Shown: positions 1 through 7,922, counted from the stretch's first letter. The stretch: 25,384 nt of DNA from Candidatus Colimorpha enterica (GCA_018065475.1 JAGHTD010000196.1:1-25384); one strand, 5' to 3'. Made by a program: numbers and translations. The notes: generated by a model not told the origin, from the letters alone.

Positions 1-692
1 TTTCTCGGCTCGCAGGGCGTGATGACGTTTTCCGTGGCCTCGGACTCCCACTGAGCGGAGATATTGCCCTGGGCATGAATAAGAGCGCGGTGATATACCA
101 TGTTTTCGGCTCCCACTCTGCCGAATATTTCCTTCTGCATAAAGTCGGAAAACCTCATTCCCGACGCCTCCTCGATGACGGCGGCGAGCACGTCGTGGCA
201 GAGGGAATAACGGAACTGCGTTCCCGGCTCGAAATGGAGCGTGCGGGAGGCGAGAGCGTTGACGATCTGCCTCGTCGTGGCGTGACCGTCTTCGTTGGCT
301 TTATTTATTTCGGGGGAGGCGAGCATATAGTCAAGCCCGCCCTGCATACTCATAAGATGGCGCACGGTGAGAGGCGTTTTCACCGGTTTTATCCCGTCGG
401 GGGTCTCGACCGTCAGATCTTTGTAGGCGGGAAGATACTTTGATACCTCGTCGTCAACGCCGATAACGCCGTCCTCGATGAGCTTCATCGCGGCGCAGGA
501 GGTGTAGAGCTTCGTCATCGAATAGAGGGCGAAGCAGGTGTTTTCATCGACGGGCTTCGTCATCGCGTGGTCGTGGAAGCCGGAATACTTTTCAAAGACG
601 GTCTTTCCGTCGCGGGTGACGACGATACCGGTGCCCGGCACACCCCATCCGGCGACGGTTTCGAGATGTTTTTCAAGTGGTGTAAAGTCCAT
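1..692 (-). CDS. Serine hydrolase, beta-lactamase/EstB-like family (partial, C-terminus beyond window)
   Basis: The frame is open from an ATG at 692 down to the left edge, giving 230 residues of the N-terminal part. The S-x-x-K nucleophile motif is SMTK at residues 58-61, and a second-motif tyrosine lies in YSLCHDVL near residue 162, the usual Y-S-x-x-x-D-V-L form of class C-like esterases and penicillin-binding-protein-type hydrolases. The third motif (KTG/HxG) would lie beyond the window, so substrate class cannot be decided. There is no signal peptide: it starts MDFTPLEKHL, so a cytoplasmic esterase or peptidase is more likely than a periplasmic or secreted beta-lactamase. The start follows the msrC stop by 12 bases with AAAGG upstream, so the two genes are probably co-transcribed. 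Family is confident, function is not. Confidence 0.85.
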   Translation of the reverse strand, partial: MDFTPLEKHLETVAGWGVPGTGIVVTRDGKTVFEKYSGFHDHAMTKPVDENTCFALYSMTKLYTSCAAMKLIEDGVIGVDDEVSKYLPAYKDLTVETPDGIKPVKTPLTVRHLMSMQGGLDYMLASPEINKANEDGHATTRQIVNALASRTLHFEPGTQFRYSLCHDVLAAVIEEASGMRFSDFMQKEIFGRVGAENMVYHRALIHAQGNISAQWESEATENVITPCEPR

Positions 693-704
693 TTTGTATG
701 CCTT

Positions 705-1172
705 TCATATAATTTCTTTTTCGGTTTTTCCGATGATGTCGGTGAGGAGACGGGCAAAGGAGGTTATTCCTTCCTCGTCCTCTTGTGAGAATCGGCAGTA
801 TTCGGGGCTGTCGATGTCGAGGACGCCGTAGAGGGCTCCGCCGACGTAAAGGGGGATCACGAGCTCGGAGTTCGATGCGCCGTCGCAGGCGATGTGACCT
901 GCAAACTTATGGACGTCGGGGACGTTCTGCGTTTTCCCGGTCGCCGCCGCCGTTCCGCATACTCCGCGCCCGAGGGGTATCTTCACGCAGGCGGTCCTGC
1001 CCTGAAAAGGGCCGAGGATAAGGTCTTTCCCGTCAAAAAGGTAGAACCCGCACCAGTTGAGCCGGCCGAGCGAATGGTAAAGGAGCGCCGACGCGTTGGA
1101 GAGAACGGTCACTCGGCTCGTCACCCCTTCCGAAAGGGCGGAGAGCTGTTCGGTGATCAGCTTGTAATCCAT
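705..1172 (-). CDS. msrC: Free methionine-(R)-sulfoxide reductase (GAF domain, fRMsr)
   Basis: A 155-residue single GAF domain protein. It reduces the free amino acid methionine-(R)-sulfoxide in the cytoplasm with thioredoxin-type electron supply. The family signature is clear: GVCGTAA around residue 70, DVHKFAGHIACD at 86-97 and SELVIPL at 102-108. Three cysteines, C62, C72 and C96, have exactly the spacing (10 and 24) of E. coli YebR Cys84, Cys94 and Cys118, the redox residues of this family, so it should be active. The ATG at 1172 is preceded by GAGGA at good distance. A promoter with 17-base spacing lies upstream at 1203-1231. It is the first gene of a probable two-gene unit with the downstream serine hydrolase. 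Confidence 0.93.
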   Translation of the reverse strand: MDYKLITEQLSALSEGVTSRVTVLSNASALLYHSLGRLNWCGFYLFDGKDLILGPFQGRTACVKIPLGRGVCGTAAATGKTQNVPDVHKFAGHIACDGASNSELVIPLYVGGALYGVLDIDSPEYCRFSQEDEEGITSFARLLTDIIGKTEKEII

Positions 1173-1202
1173 AATATTTCCTCACAGTAAATCTTTTAAT
1201 AA

Positions 1203-1231
1203 ATTATAGCATTTTTGCTCCGTCAAGTCAA
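1203..1231 (-). promoter_or_regulatory. Promoter of msrC
   Basis: Minus strand: TTGACT (1231-1226), 17-base spacer, TATAAT (1208-1203), about 30 bases ahead of the msrC start. It is back to back with the promoter of the acyltransferase gene on the other strand. Confidence 0.8.
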
Positions 1232-1249
1232 CAAATATCGCTTTATATA

Positions 1250-1279
1250 TTGACAAATATCGGGGTAATATGATATAAA
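1250..1279 (+). promoter_or_regulatory. Promoter of the PlsC-like acyltransferase
   Basis: Plus strand: TTGACA (1250-1255), 18-base spacer, TATAAA (1274-1279), followed by a purine-rich AAAAGGG before the ATG at 1311. Confidence 0.7.
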
Positions 1280-1310
1280 TATTCCGAATAAACCGAAAAG
1301 GGAAAAATAT

Positions 1311-2582
1311 ATGAAAAAAGAGTTCAAACGGTTTGATATGCGCATACATCCGCGCAACACGAAATGGTATCTGAGACCGCTCACCTATCTTCTCGGCGTG
1401 CCGGACGCCAACAGGCACGGAGCGAAGATAACGAAGACGGGCGTTGATGGCTTGAAACCTCCGTACCTCATGCTCTGCAACCACAACGCCTTCCTCGACT
1501 TCAAGGTCGCGACGAAGGCGATCTTCCCTCAGCGCGCCAACTACGTGGTCGCGATAGACGGCTTCATCGGGAGGGAAAAGCTCCTCCGCGACGTCGGATG
1601 TATCTGCAAAAGAAAGTTCACCAACGACGTTCTGCTCGTCAGACAGCTTCAGAGGTCGGTGAAGAACGGCAACGTCCTCATCATTTACCCCGAGGCGAGA
1701 TATTCCCTCTGTGGGACGACGGCGGTACTGCCCGAGTCGCTCGGTCAGCTCTGCAAAATGCTGAAGGTCCCGGTCGTCACCTTTATATGCCACGGCCATC
1801 ACGTCAATTCGCCGTTCTGGAATCTTCACAGCAGAGGAGTGAAGCCCACCGAGGCGGAGATGACGCTCCTCTATACGGCGGACGAGCTGAAGGACGTGAC
1901 CGCCGACGAGATAAACGACAAACTGCTTGAAAAGTTCACCTACGACGACTTCGCGTGGCAGAAGGAAAGGGGCATAAAGACACCCTATCCTAAGCGCGCC
2001 GAAGGGCTCCACAAGGTACTTTATCAGTGCCCCGCCTGCGGGAAAGAATATAAGATGTCCTCCGCGGGCGACGAGATATTCTGCACGGAGTGCGGGAAGC
2101 GCTGGAGGATGACGGAGCTCGGCGAGCTTGAAGCGAAGGACGGGAACACCGAGTTTTCTCACATTCCCGACTGGTACGAGTGGGAAAGAGCCAACGTAAG
2201 GAGGGAGATCGAGGAGGGAAGGTATTCGACGGGAGAAATGCCCGTCACGGTCGATACGCTCCCCAACGCAAAGAAGTTCATCCGCCTCGGAGAGGGAACG
2301 ATGATACACGATATGAACGGTTTTACGGTCAAGGGCACCGACGTTGACGGCGACCCGTTTGAGATGATAAAGCCCGTTCCGTCGCTCTATTCCTGCCATA
2401 TCGAGTACGAATATCTCGGAAAACACGGCGACTGTGTCGATCTCAATACCCTTGAGGATACGTGGTATATATACCCTCACGACTGCGAGTTCGCCGTCAC
2501 GAAAATGGCGCTCGCGACGGAGGAGCTGTATTTCAATCACCGCGCAAAAGAGGGCAGACCCTGCAAAAAGGGATTTGCTTGA
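1311..2582 (+). CDS. PlsC-like 1-acylglycerol-3-phosphate acyltransferase with C-terminal zinc ribbon
   Basis: A 423-residue protein. Residues about 50-190 form the PlsC/LPLAT acyltransferase fold: the H-x4-D catalytic motif is HNAFLD at 58-63, and the substrate-binding block is YPEAR at 126-130. The likely role is acyl transfer to a lysophospholipid or related glycerolipid at the inner face of the membrane. It is much longer than a bare PlsC (about 240 residues): a four-cysteine zinc ribbon (CPAC at 240-243, CTEC at 258-261) and about 160 further residues follow. No confident transmembrane helix is seen. It has its own promoter and terminator, so it is probably monocistronic. A 467-codon open frame lies antisense but has no recognisable motif and is a shadow. 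Lipid substrate is unknown. Confidence 0.88.
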   Translation: MKKEFKRFDMRIHPRNTKWYLRPLTYLLGVPDANRHGAKITKTGVDGLKPPYLMLCNHNAFLDFKVATKAIFPQRANYVVAIDGFIGREKLLRDVGCICKRKFTNDVLLVRQLQRSVKNGNVLIIYPEARYSLCGTTAVLPESLGQLCKMLKVPVVTFICHGHHVNSPFWNLHSRGVKPTEAEMTLLYTADELKDVTADEINDKLLEKFTYDDFAWQKERGIKTPYPKRAEGLHKVLYQCPACGKEYKMSSAGDEIFCTECGKRWRMTELGELEAKDGNTEFSHIPDWYEWERANVRREIEEGRYSTGEMPVTVDTLPNAKKFIRLGEGTMIHDMNGFTVKGTDVDGDPFEMIKPVPSLYSCHIEYEYLGKHGDCVDLNTLEDTWYIYPHDCEFAVTKMALATEELYFNHRAKEGRPCKKGFA

Positions 2583-2583
2583 C

Positions 2584-2632
2584 AAAAAAACGAAATCCGC
2601 CGGGAGAAAATCTCTCGGCGGATGATTTTTTT
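2584..2632. terminator. Bidirectional intrinsic terminator
   Basis: A 13-bp stem (2595-2607 with 2611-2623, one G-U pair) around an AAA loop, with T7 at 2626-2632 on the plus strand and A7 at 2584-2590, i.e. T7 on the minus strand. It serves the acyltransferase gene (stop 2582) and the convergent AlkD-like gene (stop 2658). Confidence 0.9.
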
Positions 2633-2657
2633 GTTTTGATTTTGGAGTTCAGCCGTG

Positions 2658-3329
2658 TCACAGCGTATTCAGATACGCCTTCTGCTCCTCGGTGATCCGG
2701 TAGCTTTCCCTCGCTTTGCGGACGGTCATTTTCATCACCTTTTCGTCAAGCCGTCTCCCCTCAAGATAAGGTATCGCGGCGCCCCACTGCTTGGTGAGCG
2801 CGGTGGCGAAGAACCACGCGATCATCATATTGACGTAATATTCATCCGAGCGCAGGCGGGCGGGTATTTCGAGATATTCGGGTCTGAAATCCCCGTCAAG
2901 ATAATGGCTCATCAACATTTCGATGCCGAATCTGACCGTGTAGGTCTCGCCCGACTCCGTCCACCCGCGGATCTTTTCGAGAAGCTGTGCTTTATGCTTT
3001 TTGAAGACCTTGGGCGACATAATGTCGCACACCGCCCAGTTGTCAACGTATGGGAGAAAACGGTCGGTCTCTTCGACCGCCTTTCCGTAATCCCTGATCT
3101 CGGATATCAGCAGCGCGTGGAGCATATTCTCGTCGTAGTATCTGTGGGGAAGCTCGCGGAGAAAGTCGGACGATAAGGGATCGTCCTTAAGCGCTTTTGC
3201 GAGTTTTCTGACCTCCGGCACTCTGACGCCGATGAACAGCTCTCTGTCAACGGTGGGAGTCAGCTTTGCCTGAAACGCGGCATATTCTTCGTCTCTCAGA
3301 TCAAATAACAGTTTTTCGATCTTTTTCAT
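2658..3329 (-). CDS. DNA alkylation repair protein, AlkD-like (HEAT-repeat glycosylase)
   Basis: A 223-residue all-helical HEAT-like protein of the AlkD family, which excises bulky or cationic N3/N7-alkylated purines. IGVRVPEVRKLAK (33-45) is the typical family opening. DNWAVCD (96-102) supplies W98 and D102 with the same four-residue spacing as the catalytic-site Trp109/Asp113 of B. cereus AlkD. R133 and W172 are 39 apart, as are Arg148 and Trp187 there. The active site therefore looks complete. The gene starts 12 bases after the stop of the GH39-like gene and is likely co-transcribed with it. The best Shine-Dalgarno-like sequence (GGAGGG, inside the upstream gene) is about 22 bases from the ATG, too far to be convincing, so translational coupling is possible. 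The link to glycan metabolism is probably incidental. Confidence 0.88.
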   Translation of the reverse strand: MKKIEKLLFDLRDEEYAAFQAKLTPTVDRELFIGVRVPEVRKLAKALKDDPLSSDFLRELPHRYYDENMLHALLISEIRDYGKAVEETDRFLPYVDNWAVCDIMSPKVFKKHKAQLLEKIRGWTESGETYTVRFGIEMLMSHYLDGDFRPEYLEIPARLRSDEYYVNMMIAWFFATALTKQWGAAIPYLEGRRLDEKVMKMTVRKARESYRITEEQKAYLNTL

Positions 3330-3341
3330 GCTTTTTTTGTG

Positions 3342-4682
3342 TTATTTCGCCCTCCTTCCTACAATGAGCAGGATGTTCTGCGGATCGACGGACATTGACG
3401 TGCTTTCAAACGCAAGCCCCGCAAAGGTGTGTCCGCCGGAATACCATACCCTCGTCGGCTCGCCGTTCGGGGAGAGGGTGAGCACCTTTTCGGGGATGAT
3501 GTCGGCCTTGACGGTGATCGTCTCGGGCGTCATATTGGAGAGGACGACGGCGACGCTGTCTTCGTCCTCGGCGGCGACGGCGTAAACTCCGTCCTGTACG
3601 GGCGAGGTTATCTCGACCTGCGTGCCTCTTTTGTAAAGCTCGTTGTAGAATGTGAAGGCGTAATAAGCGGGGAAGGGCTTGAAGGTGAGCGGGCTGAAAA
3701 GCGAGCCGTAAATGCTCGTGCCTATCCTTGCGTCGTAGAACATCGCGCCGTCAAGCGGGCAGTCCTGCATTGCGAGCATCATTCCCTCTATGTACGCGGC
3801 GTGTGAGACCGTGCCTCTCCATGCCGCCTCGTTGTGGTTCCATTCGTTGCAGAAGGTCTCGGTCTCCGTGTATCCCGCCTCGTCGAGACGGCGGCGGCAG
3901 TAGCCGGCATACGCCTTCGTGTTGTCGATGTTGTCGTAGCTGTGCCAGGAGAAGAAGTCGAGCGGCGCGCCCGTCTTCTTTATGTAGTCGAGGAAGCCGT
4001 TGAAGAAGTCGAGGAAGTAATCGAATCTGCGCTTCGTTTCCTCGCTTCTGTCGGCACTTTCAATGATCGAATAGAATCCGCAGGAGGCGTAGCCGCCGAT
4101 TTTCAGCTCGGGGAACTTCTCTTTCAGATATCTGGCGGAAACGTCGTAAAGCTCGTAATACTGCTCCGGAGTGCCGCGCCACATCGGGTTTTTCATCATG
4201 TCGGGGGCGTTGTCCGGCTCGTTCCATATCTCCCAGTATCTTATCTTGTAGAAGAAACCGTTTGCCCACCCCTGCGTGTAATGGCGGATGACGCCCTCGC
4301 AGATCTTTGCCCATTTGAGGGGATCGGCGGGAGGATCGAGGCGGTACTGTCTGATCTCGACGTTGTTCTCTATCGTTACGCCGAGGCGGAAGAATGGCTC
4401 GACGCCGTTGTCGTCAAGCGCTTTCATCAGAATGTCGGTGAAGGCGAAGTCGTAGCTTTCGGGATCGGACGGATCGGCGGAAAAATCGCGGAAGAGGTTG
4501 GGGATATCGACGTACATATTTGCGCCGTACCATCCTCCGACGTCGTGGAGACGGGAGAAGGGAATGCCCGCGTCCTTCAGATATTTGACGTATGAGAAGT
4601 TGATCCCTACAAACGGGGGCTGACCGACCCCGTGCATCGGCTTGATGTTCCCGAGTTTTTTGCCCAGCTTGATTTCTGTCAT
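3342..4682 (-). CDS. GH39-like glycoside hydrolase (beta-xylosidase/glycosidase type), cytoplasmic
   Basis: A 446-residue clan GH-A TIM-barrel enzyme with a short beta-domain at the C-terminus (from about 370). The acid/base is in WEIWNEPD (E155), and the nucleophile candidate is E280 in FCNEWNHNE near strand 7. The N-terminal SRLHDVGG (43-50) and HSYD (247-250) also fit GH39, whose members include beta-xylosidases and alpha-L-iduronidases; substrate cannot be told from sequence alone. There is no signal peptide, so it should act on imported oligosaccharides. AAAGGAGA precedes the ATG and a near-consensus promoter lies at 4717-4745. It is divergent from the seven-gene glycan operon, with about 200 bases between, suggesting a shared inducer. 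Confidence 0.83.
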   Translation of the reverse strand: MTEIKLGKKLGNIKPMHGVGQPPFVGINFSYVKYLKDAGIPFSRLHDVGGWYGANMYVDIPNLFRDFSADPSDPESYDFAFTDILMKALDDNGVEPFFRLGVTIENNVEIRQYRLDPPADPLKWAKICEGVIRHYTQGWANGFFYKIRYWEIWNEPDNAPDMMKNPMWRGTPEQYYELYDVSARYLKEKFPELKIGGYASCGFYSIIESADRSEETKRRFDYFLDFFNGFLDYIKKTGAPLDFFSWHSYDNIDNTKAYAGYCRRRLDEAGYTETETFCNEWNHNEAAWRGTVSHAAYIEGMMLAMQDCPLDGAMFYDARIGTSIYGSLFSPLTFKPFPAYYAFTFYNELYKRGTQVEITSPVQDGVYAVAAEDEDSVAVVLSNMTPETITVKADIIPEKVLTLSPNGEPTRVWYSGGHTFAGLAFESTSMSVDPQNILLIVGRRAK

Positions 4683-4716
4683 AACTTATTCTCCTTTACG
4701 GTTATTATCAGTTATG

Positions 4717-4745
4717 ATTATAAATGAAGACGGGGAAAAAGTCAA
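4717..4745 (-). promoter_or_regulatory. Promoter of the GH39-like/AlkD unit
   Basis: Minus strand: TTGACT (4745-4740), 17-base spacer, TATAAT (4722-4717), then AAAGGAGA and the ATG at 4682. Confidence 0.82.
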
Positions 4746-4776
4746 TAGCTTTCCGACGATAATAATCACATTTCAC

Positions 4777-4794
4777 ATCCGGCGTCAGCCGGAT
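4777..4794. repeat. Inverted repeat between the divergent promoters
   Basis: ATCCGGC (4777-4783) and GCCGGAT (4788-4794) separated by GTCA. It sits between the two divergent promoters, upstream of the -35 boxes of both. It could be a regulator site or a remnant hairpin; there is no second copy to decide. Confidence 0.45.
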
Positions 4795-4818
4795 ATTTCA
4801 CAATTTGCGCTTTGTCCC

Positions 4819-4848
4819 TTTACATATTATACCGTTTTGTGGTATAAT
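4819..4848 (+). promoter_or_regulatory. Promoter of the seven-gene glycan operon
   Basis: TTTACA (4819-4824), 18-base spacer, TATAAT (4843-4848). The start point should fall near 4855, giving a leader of roughly 33 bases with AAAGGAGA before the ATG at 4888. No other promoter of this quality was seen within the operon, whose genes abut. Confidence 0.82.
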
Positions 4849-4850
4849 AT
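4824..4850. promoter_or_regulatory. Operator-like perfect palindrome on the operon promoter
   Basis: ATATTATACC (4824-4833) and GGTATAATAT (4841-4850), a perfect 10+10 bp inverted repeat around a 7-base centre. It covers the spacer and the whole -10 box, the position expected of a repressor site. No regulator gene is in the window, so the binder is unknown. Confidence 0.6.
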
Positions 4851-4887
4851 CATTAAATAATAAACGTATAATAAAGGAGATCACGTT

Positions 4888-5742
4888 ATGTATCAGTTTC
4901 CCATAGGAGCAATGCTCGAATCATTTAAGCTTCCCACCGCCGAGGCGCTTAAAAAAGCGTCGGAGATAGGCGTCAGCGGTATTCAGATGTACGCCACGAA
5001 AGGTGAGCACGCACCCGAAAATATGACGCCCGCCAAGATAAAAGAGCTCAAAGACATGATGACGTCAAACGGCCTCGTTTTCTCGGCTCTCTGTGGTGAC
5101 CTCGGCCACGGCTTCGGTCACGCCGACCTCAATCCCGCCCTCGTGGAAAAGAGCAAGCGCATAGTCGATCTTGCGCTTGAGCTCGGCACTAACGTAGTCA
5201 CGACGCATATCGGCGTCGTCCCGTCGGATAAAAGCAACCCCCGCTACGCCGTCATGCAGGACGCCTGCTCTCAGCTCGCCGAATACGCCGACAGCGTAGG
5301 AGCGCATTTCGCGATAGAGACGGGCCCCGAGCTTTCGGCAACTCTCTGCTCCTTCCTCGACGGTCTCGGCTCGACGGGCGTAGGCGTAAACCTCGACCCC
5401 GCAAACCTCGCCATGGTAGTCGGCGAGAACGCCGTCAACGCCGTCCGCAACCTCAAAAAATACATCGTTCACACCCACGCCAAGGACGGCAATATGCTCG
5501 TCAAGGGCGACCCCGAGCAGATCTACGGCGTCACCCCCATGCCGGAGGATATGAAGAACATTTCCTTCTTTGAGGAAGTGCCTCTCGGCACCGGATCGGT
5601 CGATTTCCCCGCTTACCTCAGGGCTCTCGACGAGATCGGCTACCGCGGTTTCCTCACGATAGAGAGGGAATGCGGCGACAACCCCGCCGCCGACATCGCT
5701 CTTGCCGCCGACTTCCTCAAAAAGGTCGAGGCGGAGGGCTGA
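4888..5742 (+). CDS. Sugar phosphate isomerase/epimerase family protein (xylose-isomerase-like TIM barrel)
   Basis: A 284-residue AP-endonuclease-2/IolE-type TIM barrel. Divalent metal ligands expected of the family are visible at strand ends: E144 (AIETG), D170 (VNLDPAN), H197 (VHTHAKD) and E259 (TIERE). Members isomerise, epimerise or dehydrate ketoses and inositols, and some cleave 3-keto-glycosides; the exact reaction cannot be read from sequence. As first gene of an operon that also contains a Gfo/Idh/MocA dehydrogenase, it may work on the oxidised sugar made by that enzyme, as in inositol and 3-keto-sugar pathways (inference). It is cytoplasmic, with no signal peptide. AAAGGAGA lies 8 bases before the ATG. 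Confidence 0.85.
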   Translation: MYQFPIGAMLESFKLPTAEALKKASEIGVSGIQMYATKGEHAPENMTPAKIKELKDMMTSNGLVFSALCGDLGHGFGHADLNPALVEKSKRIVDLALELGTNVVTTHIGVVPSDKSNPRYAVMQDACSQLAEYADSVGAHFAIETGPELSATLCSFLDGLGSTGVGVNLDPANLAMVVGENAVNAVRNLKKYIVHTHAKDGNMLVKGDPEQIYGVTPMPEDMKNISFFEEVPLGTGSVDFPAYLRALDEIGYRGFLTIERECGDNPAADIALAADFLKKVEAEG

Positions 5743-5743
5743 T

Positions 5744-6886
5744 ATGGCAGACACACCCGTTCTTGACGCTCCGAAGAAGGAGAGAAACGCGGGTATAGAG
5801 CTTTTCCGCTGTGTGTCGATGTTCCTCATCCTCGTCCTGCACGTTCTCGGGCAGGGAGGCGTCATCGCCTACACGGGCGGGGCAAGGATAGCGCAGTACC
5901 GCGCGGCGTGGTTCCTCGAGACGCTCGGCTACTGCTCCGTCAACTGCTACGCGCTCATCTCCGGCTACGTCAACAAGGACAAGGAGCTGAAGCTCCGCCG
6001 TTACGTCCTGCTGTGGCTTGAGGTGGTCTTCTGGCTGGTCGTTCCGCTCCTCGTGTCAAAGTTCTTCTTCCCGTCGGTGAAGATCACCGAGGGGGACGTA
6101 TGGGAGGGGCTGATGCCCGTCACCTACAAGGTGTTCTGGTACTTCAACGCCTACACCCTCCTCTTCCCCTTCATCCCCCTGCTCAACAGAGGACTTGAAA
6201 AGCTGTCGAAGACACAGCATCAGACGATCCTCGCCTTCCTTTTCATCACGACCTCGGTCACTCACGTCATAAACGGTGCCGACAACTTCGTGCTTTCGAG
6301 CGGATATTCGGCGATGTGGCTGATCGTCCTCTACGTTTTCGGAGCTTACTTCCGTATCCACGGCGCGCCGAAATGGGCGAAGTGGTACGTGACCATCCCC
6401 GTTTTCCTGCTGTCGTGGGGCTTCGCCTGGGCTATGAAGATCCATCAGACCGACCTTCTCGACGCCGGAATAATCACGTCAGACGACATCAATTACAGCA
6501 TTCTCGGGAGGTACGTTCAGTACACCTCGCCGTTTATGGTGATAATGGCGGTCTGCCTCCTCATCTTCTTCTCAAACGTAAAGCTGAGGACGAACGTCGG
6601 CAAAAAGGTGATCACCCTCATGGGCAAATGCTCCTTCGGAGTGTACCTCTTCCACGTCGGCCCGATAATGTGGCAGTATTTTATGAGATACAGATACAAG
6701 GGGTACGCTTACGAGACGCCCGGAATGCTTATGGTCAAGGTCCTCATCACCGCGCTCGTGCTCTTTATCGTATTCGACGCCGCCTCGATGATCAGATATG
6801 CGATCTTCAGATACTGCGGTATAAACAAGCTCGTCAACAAGCTTGCCGATTATATTGCGGGTGACAAGCCCGAAAAAGGAGAATAA
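5744..6886 (+). CDS. Membrane acyltransferase family 3 (OafA/WecH-type O-acyltransferase)
   Basis: A 380-residue polytopic membrane protein. The N-terminal signature GIELFRCVSMFLILVLH carries the family's R-x10-H pair (R22, H33), followed by ISGYV (72-76) and about ten hydrophobic helices. A conserved GVYLFHVGPIMW lies in the C-terminal third. Such enzymes transfer acetyl or succinyl groups to surface polysaccharides or exported glycans. The frame could open at 5702, but that would overlap the isomerase by 41 bases; the ATG at 5744, one base after the upstream stop and preceded by GCGGAGGG, is preferred. Its place in an otherwise catabolic operon is odd. A paralogue lies at 17409-18463 with matching SGYSA-WLI and ISGYV blocks. 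Confidence 0.87.
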   Translation: MADTPVLDAPKKERNAGIELFRCVSMFLILVLHVLGQGGVIAYTGGARIAQYRAAWFLETLGYCSVNCYALISGYVNKDKELKLRRYVLLWLEVVFWLVVPLLVSKFFFPSVKITEGDVWEGLMPVTYKVFWYFNAYTLLFPFIPLLNRGLEKLSKTQHQTILAFLFITTSVTHVINGADNFVLSSGYSAMWLIVLYVFGAYFRIHGAPKWAKWYVTIPVFLLSWGFAWAMKIHQTDLLDAGIITSDDINYSILGRYVQYTSPFMVIMAVCLLIFFSNVKLRTNVGKKVITLMGKCSFGVYLFHVGPIMWQYFMRYRYKGYAYETPGMLMVKVLITALVLFIVFDAASMIRYAIFRYCGINKLVNKLADYIAGDKPEKGE

Positions 6887-7909
6887 ATGTTCAGAAACGA
6901 TTACAGCGAGATATGCGCTCCCGAAGTGCTTGAAAAGCTGAAAAACTGCCTCGGAGAACAGAATATCGGCTACGGCCTCGACGTCCATTCGGCTGCCGCC
7001 GCGGAAAAGATCCTCGACGCCTTCGGGCTTTCGGACAGCGGGGCGGAGGTGTTCTTCCTTGCGGGAGGAACGCAGGCGAACGCGGTCACGCTCTCCTTCC
7101 TCATGCGCCCCTACGAGGCGGTGATATGCTGCGGTACGGGACACATAAACGTCCACGAGACCGGAGCGGTGGAGGGAAGCGGCCACAAGGTGCTCACCTC
7201 GCCCGGAAAGGACGGCAAGCTCCTGCCCGAAGAGATCGAGAGGATATACCGCCTCCACACCGACGAGCACATGGTCAAGCCGAAAATGGTCTATATCTCG
7301 GATTCCACCGAGACCGGAACGGTCTATAAGAAGGCGGAGCTCGAGGCGATAAAGAAGACCTGCGAAAAGCTCGGTCTCCTGCTCTTCATCGACGGCGCGC
7401 GCCTCGGCGTTGCGCTCACCTCCCCCGAAAACGATATGACCCCCGCCGACTTTGCCGCAAACTGCGACGTCTTCTACGTCGGAGGCACCAAGAACGGCGC
7501 GATGTACGGCGAGGCGATCGTCGTAAAGGATCCGTCGCTCTCAAAGGAGTTCAGATACCATATAAAGAACAGAGGCGCAATGCTCGCCAAGGGCTTTGCG
7601 GTAGGAATACAGTTTGAGGCGCTCTTTACCGACGGGCTGTATTTCAAACTTGCCGAAAACAGCAACGCGACGGCGGCTTTCATCCGCGAGGGGCTTGAAA
7701 AGCTCGGTGTCGAGACCGGCGGCGGCGCAAAGACGAATCAGATATTCATCTCCGTCCCCGCTCCTCTTGGGCTGAAGCTCGAAAAGGAGTTCGGGCTTGA
7801 ACTCTGGACCGACAACGGAGACACGAGAGTGGAGCGTATCGTCACCTCGTTTGCCGCGAAGATCGGCGACTGCGAGACGCTGATAAATTATATCGGAAAC
7901 AACCTTTAA
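6887..7909 (+). CDS. PLP-dependent threonine aldolase / beta-eliminating lyase family
   Basis: A 340-residue fold-type I PLP enzyme. The Schiff-base lysine is K202 in VGGTKNGA; D169 in LFIDGARL contacts the pyridine nitrogen, and GGTQAN (60-65) binds phosphate. H90 stacks on the ring in the usual position (INVHETGA). This matches low-specificity L-threonine aldolase, which splits threonine or beta-hydroxy amino acids to glycine plus an aldehyde. The ATG directly follows the acyltransferase stop, with AAAAGGAGA inside the preceding gene, so translation is coupled. Why an amino-acid lyase sits in a glycosidase operon is unclear: it could act on serine or threonine from glycopeptides, or on another beta-hydroxy amino acid (speculation). 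Confidence 0.88.
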   Translation: MFRNDYSEICAPEVLEKLKNCLGEQNIGYGLDVHSAAAAEKILDAFGLSDSGAEVFFLAGGTQANAVTLSFLMRPYEAVICCGTGHINVHETGAVEGSGHKVLTSPGKDGKLLPEEIERIYRLHTDEHMVKPKMVYISDSTETGTVYKKAELEAIKKTCEKLGLLLFIDGARLGVALTSPENDMTPADFAANCDVFYVGGTKNGAMYGEAIVVKDPSLSKEFRYHIKNRGAMLAKGFAVGIQFEALFTDGLYFKLAENSNATAAFIREGLEKLGVETGGGAKTNQIFISVPAPLGLKLEKEFGLELWTDNGDTRVERIVTSFAAKIGDCETLINYIGNNL

Positions 7910-7922
7910 CGGAGGACACGCC

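Noticed and set aside
1..692. Antibiotic-resistance beta-lactamase
   Set aside because: SxxK is present but there is no signal peptide, the Y-x-N position is Y-S-L, and the KTG region is outside; esterase-type serine hydrolase fits better.
1182..2585. 467-codon open frame antisense to the PlsC-like gene
   Set aside because: No recognisable motif, and the plus strand carries HNAFLD and a zinc ribbon with proper promoter and ribosome binding site; long antisense frames are common in this codon usage.
5702..5743. Acyltransferase start at 5702
   Set aside because: It overlaps the isomerase gene, lacks a ribosome binding site and adds a basic, non-family N-terminus.
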